NCBI GenBank assembly: GCA_021785265.1
Contig: JAJYFY010000001.1
Coordinates: forward strand, 1 to 64,000
From: Pseudomonadota bacterium
Lineage (GTDB): Bacteria > Pseudomonadota > Gammaproteobacteria > JAKAQQ01
Reading direction: 5' to 3'
DNA length: 64,000 nt
The notes beneath the pieces were generated by a model. The model saw only the letters and a list, made by a program, of their open reading frames with translations. It was not told where the DNA came from and did not search any database. The position numbers were made by a program, and so were the translations under genes. This document shows positions 44,486 through 53,300 of the stretch, piece by piece. Positions within the stretch are counted from its first letter, which is position 1. Each line of letters opens with the position of its first letter.

Positions 44486-45538
44486 TTACAGTCGACCCCG
44501 TCGTTCCTGGTCACGCTCCATAGCCAGGAACAGGGCACGAAAATTACCTTCCCCGAAACCCTCGTTGCCCTTGCGCTGGATGATTTCGAAGAAAATGGGG
44601 CCGATGACGGGTTCCGTGAAGATCTGGAGAAGAATCTTCCCCGGGTCCTCGGGATCGGCATCGATCAACAACTGGTCCCGCTCCAGGCGTTTCAGGTCCT
44701 GACCATGCTGGGGAATCCGTTCCGGCACCATCTCGTAGTAGGTGGCCGGGGTGACCAGGAAGCGGATCCCCGCCTGGCGCAGCGACTCCACCGTCTGGTA
44801 GATGTCCGCCGTTCCGAGCGCGATATGCTGAATTCCCGGTCCCCGGTAGTCCTTGAGAAACTCGGCAATCTGGGACTTGTCGTCAGCGGATTCGTTGATG
44901 GGAATCCGGACCTGGCCGTCCGGACTCGTCATGGCGCGTGAGAGGAGTCCGGTTTTTACGCCCTTGATATCGAAATAATGCACTTCATGGAAATTGAAGA
45001 TCCGCTCGTAGAAGGAGGCCCAGACATCCATCTGCCCCCGCTCGACGTTATGGGTGAGATGATCAATCGTGAGAATCCCCCGACCCCGAACTCCATCCGG
45101 TGGAACGGTAAGCGGCTCATAGTCCGACGCGTAGGCGCGGTCTCCACCGTAATGCTCGACCAGATACAGGAGGGATCCTCCCACCCCCTCGATGACCGGG
45201 GTATCCAGAGCGTAGTCCCGGGACGGAGTGACGGGTCGGGCCCCCAGTGCCACAGCCCGGGCGGCGGCTTGGCGGGCATCACGCACACGGATGGAAAATC
45301 CACAGGCGGATGGGCCATGTGCCTTGGCAAAACTGCCGGCAAAACCTGACGGTTCCTCGTTGAGGAGCAGGTTGGCATCCCCCTGCTGGTAACGGGTAAT
45401 CTTGAGGCGGCGGTGACGGGCGGTGGGGACAAAGCCCAGCGCTTCGAAAAGGCGTCGCAAGGGTGCCGGATCGGCAGCCGTAAACTCGACGAACTCGAAA
45501 CCGGCGGTGCCCAGCGGATTATCACGTTTCTCGGTCAT
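44486..45538 (-). CDS. hppD: 4-Hydroxyphenylpyruvate dioxygenase
   Basis: 350 residues from ATG at 45538. Converts 4-hydroxyphenylpyruvate to homogentisate using Fe(II) and O2. Two vicinal-oxygen-chelate domains; C-terminal iron ligands in TIDHLTHNV, GIQHIALGTADI and LLQIFTEPVIGPIFFEII. Normal length (~350-360). Head of the tyrosine pathway within the leftward run, 44 bases after kynA. Confidence 0.94.
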   Translation of the reverse strand: MTEKRDNPLGTAGFEFVEFTAADPAPLRRLFEALGFVPTARHRRLKITRYQQGDANLLLNEEPSGFAGSFAKAHGPSACGFSIRVRDARQAAARAVALGARPVTPSRDYALDTPVIEGVGGSLLYLVEHYGGDRAYASDYEPLTVPPDGVRGRGILTIDHLTHNVERGQMDVWASFYERIFNFHEVHYFDIKGVKTGLLSRAMTSPDGQVRIPINESADDKSQIAEFLKDYRGPGIQHIALGTADIYQTVESLRQAGIRFLVTPATYYEMVPERIPQHGQDLKRLERDQLLIDADPEDPGKILLQIFTEPVIGPIFFEIIQRKGNEGFGEGNFRALFLAMERDQERRGRL

Positions 45539-45582
45539 GGGGATCTCGTCATCGGAGCCTGACCCATTATAGCGGCTAGGCT

Positions 45583-46431
45583 TCAACGCCCATCGTCATC
45601 CCCATAGAGGCTCGACCTAACTTCACGGATTTCCGGAAAAAATCTCCGATCCAGCGTTTTCTCCAGAAATCCGACCCCGCTTGTGCCACCTGTCCCCGGG
45701 AGGTCCCCAATCGTGCGTTCGACCGCTCGCACATGGCGAAACCGCCAGAGCTGGATGGCTTCCTCGAAATCCATGAACTTTTCAGCCGTCTCGTAGACCT
45801 CCCAGTGTTTTTCCGGATTCCGGTAAACCCCGGCCAGAACCTCGCGGATGCGTGGATCACCCGCCGTGGATGCCCGCTCTGGTCCATCGGCCGGGATGGG
45901 ATAGCCCGCCCGGATCAAAGCAGCCAGGAACCGGTCATATACGCTGGGCCGTGTGTGCCAGTGGGTCAGAAGATCCCCTCCAACACCCGATGGAATCCTC
46001 GATGCCGGCCACTCGGGCTCTCGGTAACCCAATGCGTACTCGATAGCCCTGAACTGGAAGGATTGCGAGCCGGACGCCTGTCCCAGTCCACGACGAAAAA
46101 CCCGGTAATCGCTTGGGGTCATGGTCTCGAGCACCTGCCAGACCCCAGACAACTGCCCGAAGACGACCTCACACCGGGCCAATCGCTTGCAGGCGGCCGG
46201 AAGTCGGTCGTGGTCAAAATCAGAGATGGCCTGATCCAGTTCATGGAGGACGAGCTTGAACCAGAGCTCTGAGATCTGATGGATCAGGATGAAGAGGAGT
46301 TCGTCGCTGCCCTCGGTCGCGGAACGAGGGATCTGGAGACCAAGCAAGCGCTTGAGCGCGAGATACTCCGGGTAGCCCCCGGCGGGCTGAGCCAAGCACG
46401 GATCGGTTTCATCGGAAATCGGTTTGGTCAT
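45583..46431 (-). CDS. kynA: Tryptophan 2,3-dioxygenase KynA
   Basis: About 282 residues. Heme enzyme opening the indole ring to N-formylkynurenine. GGYPEYLALKRLLGLQIP, HQISELWFKLVLHEL (with substrate-contacting residues), SGSQSFQFRAIEYALG and the heme-His region WRFRHVRAVERTIG are all typical. ATG at 46431 is preceded by GAGGGCAGAG; an in-frame ATG at 46455 is the alternative. No kynB or kynU is nearby, so kynurenine processing is not shown here. Confidence 0.93.
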   Translation of the reverse strand: MTKPISDETDPCLAQPAGGYPEYLALKRLLGLQIPRSATEGSDELLFILIHQISELWFKLVLHELDQAISDFDHDRLPAACKRLARCEVVFGQLSGVWQVLETMTPSDYRVFRRGLGQASGSQSFQFRAIEYALGYREPEWPASRIPSGVGGDLLTHWHTRPSVYDRFLAALIRAGYPIPADGPERASTAGDPRIREVLAGVYRNPEKHWEVYETAEKFMDFEEAIQLWRFRHVRAVERTIGDLPGTGGTSGVGFLEKTLDRRFFPEIREVRSSLYGDDDGR

Positions 46432-46455
46432 GGATTCTCTGCCCTCGTCACTCAT

Positions 46456-46889
46456 GCTACCGCAAACCCGTGGGTGAACTGTTTCGTGCGGGACGGGTGA
46501 GGCTTGTCCTCCCAGGAATTCTCTCCTCCCGAAGGCACCTCCAAGCGGATGAACCCGAGGGTTTTACCCTTTGGATCGCCAGGGATCCTCTCCATCGATC
46601 AAGTCGGCATTCTCACGCCGAACTCCCCACTTCAGCAACAACCAGCAGCTCACCCAGCAAGGAAGAAACACACCCGATCAGCACGATCCGGTTCATCACG
46701 CCTCAAATCCCGGATCCCAGTGAAATCTGGACACATAAATCGAAGTCCCAGAAACCCCGGCTCACAACGGTCGAAACCGAAGTGGCGGAGTGCCCCGTGC
46801 AGAACCCTGAATCACACGATCCCACCGGCCGCGCCTGCCACATCCGCCCCGTTCTATAATGTGCGGCGTCTGCCTGCTGGAGAGAGGCC
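46456..46889. other. About 430-bp divergent intergenic region
   Basis: Between kynA and the E1-alpha gene. Contains the E1-alpha promoter near its right end (separate entry). No TyrR-like box or clear inverted-repeat operator is visible, and the short frames in it lack ribosome sites. Confidence 0.5.
46855..46860 (+). promoter_or_regulatory. Candidate -10 element of the 2-oxoacid dehydrogenase operon
   Basis: Perfect TATAAT; predicted start near 46867 leaves a ~23-base leader containing GGAGAGAGG before the TTG start at 46890. The -35 region is weak. Confidence 0.5.
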
Positions 46890-47975
46890 TTGTCCACCAC
46901 GACCGCCGCCCGATTTGAAATCAAGCACCGCTCCTATCTCACACCGGAGGGGCGGCTTGTGGGCACGCCTCCCGCGATCGCATCAGACCCCGATCTCCTC
47001 AAGCGCCTCTATCGCATGATGGTCCTCGTCCGGATCTTCGACAGCAAGGCCATCGCACTTCAGCGCACGGGACAACTCGGAACCTATGCATCCTGCCTCG
47101 GGCATGAGGCCACCCACGTCGCCATAGGGGCGGCGATGGCGCCGGAGGATGTTTTTTTCCCCATGTACCGGGAATACGGAGCCCAACTCTGGCGGGGGGT
47201 TCACATGGAAGAGATCCTGGCGTTCTGGGGAGGGGATGAGCGGGGGACTGCATTCCGGGACCAGCCGCTTGATTTCCCATGGGCGGTTCCGATTGCCACA
47301 CAAACCCTTCACGCGGCCGGCGCGGCCCTGGCCTTCAAGTTGCGGGGCGAAAAGCGGGTGGCGGTGACCGTCATCGGGGATGGGGGTACTTCCCAGGGGG
47401 ATTTTTATGAGGCCTTGAATGCGGCTGGTGCCTTCGGGCTACCCGCGGTCTTCGTGATCGCCAATAATCAATGGGCGATTTCGGTTCCCCTGAAAGCACA
47501 AACCGCCTGCGAGACCCTGGCTCAGAAAGCCATCGCTGCAGGACTGCCCGGAATCCAGGTCGACGGCAATGACGTGATCGCAGTCCACGAAGCAGTCAGC
47601 GAGGCCATTGAACGGGCCCGCACCGGGAGTGGAGCCAGCGTGATCGAGGCTTTGACCTACCGGCTGTCCGACCATACGACGGCGGACGATGCCCGGCGTT
47701 ATCGGTCCGCTGCTGAGGTGGAAGACGCCCAGAAGAAGGAGCCCATCGGACGGCTCAAGCGCTTGCTCACGGCCCGCAAGTTGTGGAACGACGAGGAAGA
47801 GCGAGCCCTGATCCAGGACTGTCAGCGCCAGGTCGATACAGCCGTCCAAGCCTACCAGGCCTACGGCAAGCCTCCCTGCTCCGACATGTTTGACTATACC
47901 TTCGCCGAACTCCCCGAATCGCTCCAAGCTGAACGTGAAAAGGCGCTCGCCGAGGCGGGATTCCACCATGGCTAA
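46890..47975 (+). CDS. 2-Oxoacid dehydrogenase E1 component, alpha subunit
   Basis: 361 residues from TTG at 46890, supported by GGAGAGAGG. Thiamine-diphosphate motif VIGDGGTSQGDFYEALN...ANNQWAIS split as GDG and NNQ, with the phosphorylation-type loop YRLSDHTTADDA. Decarboxylates a 2-oxoacid; branched-chain or pyruvate preference is not decidable by eye, although E1a/E1b/E2 order and sequence style favour branched-chain 2-oxoacids. Overlaps E1-beta by eight bases. Confidence 0.9.
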   Translation: MSTTTAARFEIKHRSYLTPEGRLVGTPPAIASDPDLLKRLYRMMVLVRIFDSKAIALQRTGQLGTYASCLGHEATHVAIGAAMAPEDVFFPMYREYGAQLWRGVHMEEILAFWGGDERGTAFRDQPLDFPWAVPIATQTLHAAGAALAFKLRGEKRVAVTVIGDGGTSQGDFYEALNAAGAFGLPAVFVIANNQWAISVPLKAQTACETLAQKAIAAGLPGIQVDGNDVIAVHEAVSEAIERARTGSGASVIEALTYRLSDHTTADDARRYRSAAEVEDAQKKEPIGRLKRLLTARKLWNDEEERALIQDCQRQVDTAVQAYQAYGKPPCSDMFDYTFAELPESLQAEREKALAEAGFHHG

Positions 47976-48948
47976 GGTCACGCTCGTCGAAGCGGTGAAC
48001 CTGGCACTCGCGAGAGCGCTGGCTGACGATCCCCAGGTGGTCCTCCTCGGAGAGGATATCGGAGTCAACGGGGGGGTGTTCCGCGCCACCGTGGGACTCC
48101 AGGAACGGTTCGGATCCAACCGCGTCCTGGACACTCCGCTTGCAGAATCGATGATTGCCGGCCTGGCGATTGGCATGGCGGCCATGGGAATGCGGCCGGT
48201 TGCCGAAATCCAGTTCTCGGGTTTCATCTACCCCACCATCGACCAGATGATCAATCATGCCGGCCGCCTGCGCACCCGGACACGCGGACGGCTGTCGGTC
48301 CCGATGGTCCTGCGGGCACCGAGCGGGGCTGGCATCCATGCCCCCGAGCACCATTCCGAAAGCAACGAAGCCCTGTTTGCCCACATGCCAGGGATCCGGG
48401 TGGTCATGCCCTCCTCGCCGACCCGGGCCTATGGTCTCCTGCTCGCAGCCATCCAGGATCCGGATCCGGTCGTTTTTTTCGAGCCGACCCGCCTCTACCG
48501 ACTCAACAAGCAGGAAGTTGAGGACAATGGACAACCCCTGCCTTTGGATACCTGTTTTGTCCTGCGCGAGGGCCATGATCTGACCTTCGTGAGCTGGGGA
48601 GCCATGCTCCACGAAACCCTCGAGGCCGCCCGGTTGCTGGCCGAAACCGAGCAGGTTTCCGCCGAGGTCATCGATCTCGGGACATTGAGCCCGATCGACT
48701 ATGAAACCATCCTCGAATCCGTGGGTCGGACCGGGAGACTGGTCATTGTGCACGAAGCCCCGCGCACGGCGGGACTGGGTGCGGAGATCGCCGCCGAAAT
48801 TGCCGAGCGGGCGCTCTACGATCTCGAGGCACCGATCATCCGGGTCACGGGTTACGATGTGGTCACTCCCTTCTTCAAGCTCGAACATGACTTCATGCCC
48901 TCGGTCGACCGGATCCGGCGGGCCGCCCAACAGGTACTTGAATCATGA
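47968..48948 (+). CDS. 2-Oxoacid dehydrogenase E1 component, beta subunit
   Basis: 326 residues. Transketolase-like pyrimidine domain (LLGEDIGVNGGVFRAT, with the TPP-activating Glu) and C-terminal domain (SAEVIDLGTLSPIDYETI, VHEAPRTAGLGAEI). ATG at 47968 overlaps the alpha stop by eight bases, and its stop overlaps the E2 start by four (ATGA), so the three subunits are coupled for balanced synthesis. Confidence 0.92.
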   Translation: MAKVTLVEAVNLALARALADDPQVVLLGEDIGVNGGVFRATVGLQERFGSNRVLDTPLAESMIAGLAIGMAAMGMRPVAEIQFSGFIYPTIDQMINHAGRLRTRTRGRLSVPMVLRAPSGAGIHAPEHHSESNEALFAHMPGIRVVMPSSPTRAYGLLLAAIQDPDPVVFFEPTRLYRLNKQEVEDNGQPLPLDTCFVLREGHDLTFVSWGAMLHETLEAARLLAETEQVSAEVIDLGTLSPIDYETILESVGRTGRLVIVHEAPRTAGLGAEIAAEIAERALYDLEAPIIRVTGYDVVTPFFKLEHDFMPSVDRIRRAAQQVLES

Positions 48949-50147
48949 AAATTTTTCATCTCCCGGATCTGGGTGAAGGACTCACCGAAGCGGAAATCGT
49001 CGAGTGGCACGTCCAGGTGGGTGATACAGTCGCGACCGACCAGCCTCTGGTGGCGATGGAGACCGCCAAGGCCGTCGTGGATGTGCCGGCGCCGTGGGGT
49101 GGCCGTATCCACGCACTTCACGGCAAACCCGGCGATATCGTTCCCACGCATGCCCCACTCGTCGATTTCGAGACTGACGGTGAGGACGCCCGCCCATCGG
49201 AGACGAGCCCTGCCCACGCGGGCCCGAAGGCGGTCTCCGCCCCTCCCCGTGAAGACCAAGGCAGCGTCGTGGGACATATGCCCGCTGCCGAGTCGGTCGT
49301 CCCCGAGCAGGCCATCATCCGGAAACGGCCAGCCGAAAAACGTACCGTCAAGGCACTCCCCAAGGTCCGGCGTCGGGCCCGCGAGCTCGGCATCGATCTC
49401 AGCCGGGTCACCGCAAGTGGCCGTCATGGCGAGACCACACTGGCCGACCTCCAGGCTCATCCGGTGGGTGCGCCACCAACCGCACCACGCAGTTCTTCCC
49501 AAGGCCAAGCCTCTCAGACCGAAACCCTCAGGGGAACCCGACGGATCATGGCACAGACCATGGCCCTGGCTCGTGACCAGGTGGCGGCCACGACCCTTTT
49601 CGATGACGCCGACCTCGAGGCCTGGAGGGGCCGCCAGGACATCACGGTTCGGGTCATTCGGGCACTGGCGAAAGGCTGTGCGGCCCATCCGGCGCTCAAT
49701 GCCTGGTTCAATGGAGAAACCCTGGAACACACGCTGCACGGTCATCTGGACCTCGGACTCGCCGTCGACACGCCGGACGGGCTCATCGTCCCGGTCCTTC
49801 GCGACATCGGCCGGGCTGAACCGGGGAAGATCCGTCAGGAACTCGAGCGGATCAAGAAAAAAACGCAGGCCCGTGCCTTGGAACCAGGCGAGATGGCCAA
49901 TCCCACCTTCACGCTCTCGAATTTCGGCATGATCGCGGGCCGCTACGCGACTCCGGTCATCGTCCCGCCAATGGTGGCCATCCTCGGGGTTGGCCGTTTA
50001 TGCCACGATGTGATCGCTGTCATGGGCGGAATCGCGACGCACCGGAGACTGCCCCTCTCCCTCACATTCGACCACCGTTGCGTGACCGGCGGCGATGCCT
50101 GCCGCTTTCTTCGGATCCTCATCGACGATCTGGCTGAACCGAGCTGA
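48945..50147 (+). CDS. 2-Oxoacid dehydrogenase E2 dihydrolipoyl acyltransferase
   Basis: 400 residues. Single lipoyl domain with K42 in METAKAVVDVP, a linker, an E1/E3-binding domain (~130-170, KALPKVRRRARELGIDLS) and the C-terminal trimeric acyltransferase domain. The catalytic motif usually written HxxxDG reads HRCVTG (H377, T381), so the conserved Asp is replaced by Thr. No E3 gene follows; dihydrolipoamide dehydrogenase must come from elsewhere. Confidence 0.9.
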   Translation: MKIFHLPDLGEGLTEAEIVEWHVQVGDTVATDQPLVAMETAKAVVDVPAPWGGRIHALHGKPGDIVPTHAPLVDFETDGEDARPSETSPAHAGPKAVSAPPREDQGSVVGHMPAAESVVPEQAIIRKRPAEKRTVKALPKVRRRARELGIDLSRVTASGRHGETTLADLQAHPVGAPPTAPRSSSQGQASQTETLRGTRRIMAQTMALARDQVAATTLFDDADLEAWRGRQDITVRVIRALAKGCAAHPALNAWFNGETLEHTLHGHLDLGLAVDTPDGLIVPVLRDIGRAEPGKIRQELERIKKKTQARALEPGEMANPTFTLSNFGMIAGRYATPVIVPPMVAILGVGRLCHDVIAVMGGIATHRRLPLSLTFDHRCVTGGDACRFLRILIDDLAEPS

Positions 50148-50201
50148 GGCCCCCGGATTCCGCGTGGGGGAGCGATCGCGAACCTCCTCTTCTTTTAGCG
50201 G

Positions 50202-50207
50202 TATAGT
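50202..50207 (+). promoter_or_regulatory. Candidate -10 element upstream of the leader ORF and GGDEF/EAL gene
   Basis: TATAGT with predicted start near 50214, 36 bases before the leader ATG. The -35 region is not convincing. Confidence 0.3.
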
Positions 50208-50249
50208 GCAGACATCGGGCAAAACGGCCGGAGACAAGGGGAATCGTCC

Positions 50250-50300
50250 ATGGCAAAACAGGATCGGGTGAACTGCGACCAGAGAGGTCTCCTGCGGTGA
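50250..50300 (+). CDS. 16-codon leader ORF coupled to the GGDEF/EAL gene
   Basis: ATG at 50250 preceded by AAGGGGAA about seven bases upstream; peptide MAKQDRVNCDQRGLLR. Its TGA at 50298-50300 overlaps the GTG start of the next gene (GTGA), so ribosomes finishing it could re-initiate there. The better ribosome site belongs to this ORF. It may be a translational-coupling leader; a codon-dependent attenuator is not obvious from its composition. Confidence 0.45.
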   Translation: MAKQDRVNCDQRGLLR

Positions 50301-53300
50301 ATCGTGGCAGTTGGGATCCCCTGCCCCAGAAGCAGCAGGGATTCCAGCCACCCACTCCGACCGAGACGGAGTGGTCCGCCTTCAAGGTGCGCCTCTCCCA
50401 CCTGGCCATTCCTGACCGCGATCCGGAAATTCCACACTCACTGCTCGGGGCCTTCTGTCGCGAGGAATGGCCGCGCTTGATTGCGGCTGACTCCCCCTCT
50501 GACTGGAAACTATCCGTGGCCTCCTCCCGCAACGGATCCCCATCCGGCGGGAGCCTGCTGTCCCACACCCTCCAGAACCACCTCGTTTTGAAGCTGCTGC
50601 TGGGCCGCGTGCCCGGGTCAGACCCGCCCGGACCCGAAGCCTCCCGCGTTGAGTCGATCCCGGACTGGATACTGGCTTCGACCCTCGAAAGCCTTGAACG
50701 TGAGCCGCAGCTCATGCTTTCGGAAGCCGGTTCCGCGGTCGCATCCCTACTCAAAAATGCCGCGGCCCGTGTGGCACACACCTTCCAGGAACTCTGTCGA
50801 GTCGCGACCATCCGGAATGGGCCGCGTCTGGCCTGGGTGGGACTGCTTTCCGAAAGCACCCGGTCCCTGGAGATTGCTGGCTGGGCTGGGGAGTCGTCGA
50901 ACTACCTCGACGGGATCCAGGTGAGCATCGATCCGAACCAACCCCAAGGTCGCGGACCCATGGCGCTGTCCTTTCGGACCGGGAAAGTCCAGGTCATCCA
51001 GTCGACTTTCGAAGAAACCCGTTTTATGCCCTGGAAAGAGCGGGCGGCCCACTACGGCCTGGCCAGCATGGTGGCGCTCCCCATCCAGATCCAAGGACTC
51101 ACGATTGGTGTTTTCTCGGTTTATGCAGGAGAACCGGGCTTCTTCACGGAATCGACCATCCATCCTCTCGAGCAGCTCGTCCTCGCGACCTCCCACCGGC
51201 TCGAGACCTTGACCCACCAGCTTTCTCTCCAGCGTCTGCTCAGCGCGTACCGAGCGGGACATGCGCTGAATGAAATCACCGCTCTCCATGGTCCGCTGCA
51301 TCAGCTTTGCGAAAACGCCTGCCGCATCCTCACCGAGTACCTGGAACTAGGACTGTGTTATATCGTGGAGGTTCACAAAACCTCCAAAGTGCCTATCATC
51401 CACACGGCCAGTGGGCCGGCCAGCGGATTTCTGGAGGGGATTGTTTTCAGCCTGGATCCCACTCACCCGGACTGCGGTTTGAGCGGGCTGGTCTATGCCG
51501 CGGAGAAGCCCCTCGCCATCAACCGGCTCGAACATGAACCCCGACTGGCCCGTTGGCGTGAGCGGCTCCAGGTCCATGCCCTGCGGTCGGCCGCGGGTTT
51601 TCCGCTCTACCGCGGGAAGAGTGGACAGGAGCCTTGGGGGACCCTCATCCTCCTTGCTTTCGAACCCGGCTATTTCGACCCTCCCCTGGTCTTTCACCTC
51701 GAGAATATCGCCCAGGGATTAAGCCTCGCCATCGAGGAAGATTTTCATCGCCAGAGGCTGTTCCGGGTGGAGCGCTTCTATTCGGCCTTAGGAGAGTTGG
51801 GTAGCTACCTGGCGATGGATCCGCCTCTGTCCTCACTCCTGCAGAAAATCTGTGAACTGACCAGCAACACCATCGGCCTTCCCATCGTCTACATCACACT
51901 GCTCAACCCGCGGACTCACACGGTCGGTCTCGAGGCGTTTGCCGGACCTGCCAGTGACCTGATCCGGAGCGTTCCGATCATGATCGATCCCGCTCATCCC
52001 GAGGGTCGTGGCATCACGGGTGCCGTTTTCCGCACGTGTCAACCCATCATCGTGAACAACCTCGATGAAGAGCGCACGATCTGGCTGTCCGAAGCCGAAC
52101 GACGATCGGTCTCCTCGATCGCTGGATTTCCCCTGCTCATCAACGGAGAGTGCCACGGCATCCTCGGCGTAGGCGCGCTCATCCAGAACTTCTTCGATGA
52201 CGAGTTGATCGGACTGCTCGGACGGGTGGCCGACATGGTCGGCACCGCCCTCAACCATAGCTATGAAAAAATCCAACGCAACCATTTCGAGAAACTCTTC
52301 GGCGCTCTCTCCGAGCTGCACCGTCTCGTCGCCGGGCATCCCGATCCGATCCTCCTGTTCCAGGAGGTTGTCCGGATTCTCGGACACGTCGACGGTGCCG
52401 TCGGCAACTGCATTCTGCAGGCACCCAAGCCGGCTGGTGCGGCGGGGACGGTCGAACCCCATCTGCCGTGGTTTCCCGGGGACTCCGCAGATTCCCTGAC
52501 GGAATCTCTCCGGCCGTTCTGTCAACACCTGGCCGGCGAGGCCACGGCCAGCCGGACCCCGATCCTGGTCTGTCTCTCTCACGCACCCCTCCTGCCGTCC
52601 GGAATCGAGGAGGCCTTCCACAAGGCGGGGATTCGCGGAATCGGGGGTTTCCCCATCCTGTTCCGGGGACAGGTTTTTGCCGTGCTCGTGCTGCTCTCGA
52701 ATGAGGATGCCTTTTTCGAATCCGACACACTGGTCGGGCTGTGCACGCAGTTCACCGACGCCATCACCCTCGCCCTCATGGAGTACGACCGCGAAACCGA
52801 CCTCAAACAGATGGCCCTGATGGATACCCTGACGGGATTGCCCAACCGCAATCTTTATTTCGATCGGCTCGATAGCGCGCTCAAGCAAGCCGAACGGAAC
52901 CGGACGCTCGTCGGTATCACCATTCTCGATATCGACCGCTTCAAGGAGATCAATGACCGGTTTGGGCATGATGCCGGTGATCTCCTGCTGGCCACTCAGG
53001 CCCACCGCATGGAGGCCCTTCTGAACGATCAGAGTACCGTGGCACGGCTGGCCGGTGACGAGTTCGGCCTGGTCCTGGCTGGACTCGAAACGGAAGTCGC
53101 CATGACGAGCATCCTCGAACGACTGCGTTCGACACTGTCCGCTCCCGTCGCCTACCAGGAACAGTGGCTGCAGACAACCGTGAGTCTCGGGCTGACCATC
53201 TACCCCCGGGATCACCAACCCCCCCGGACGCTCATGCGGCATGCCGATCTCGCCCTCTACCGGGCCAAATCCCGTGGCCGAAATGCCTGGGCCCTTTATG

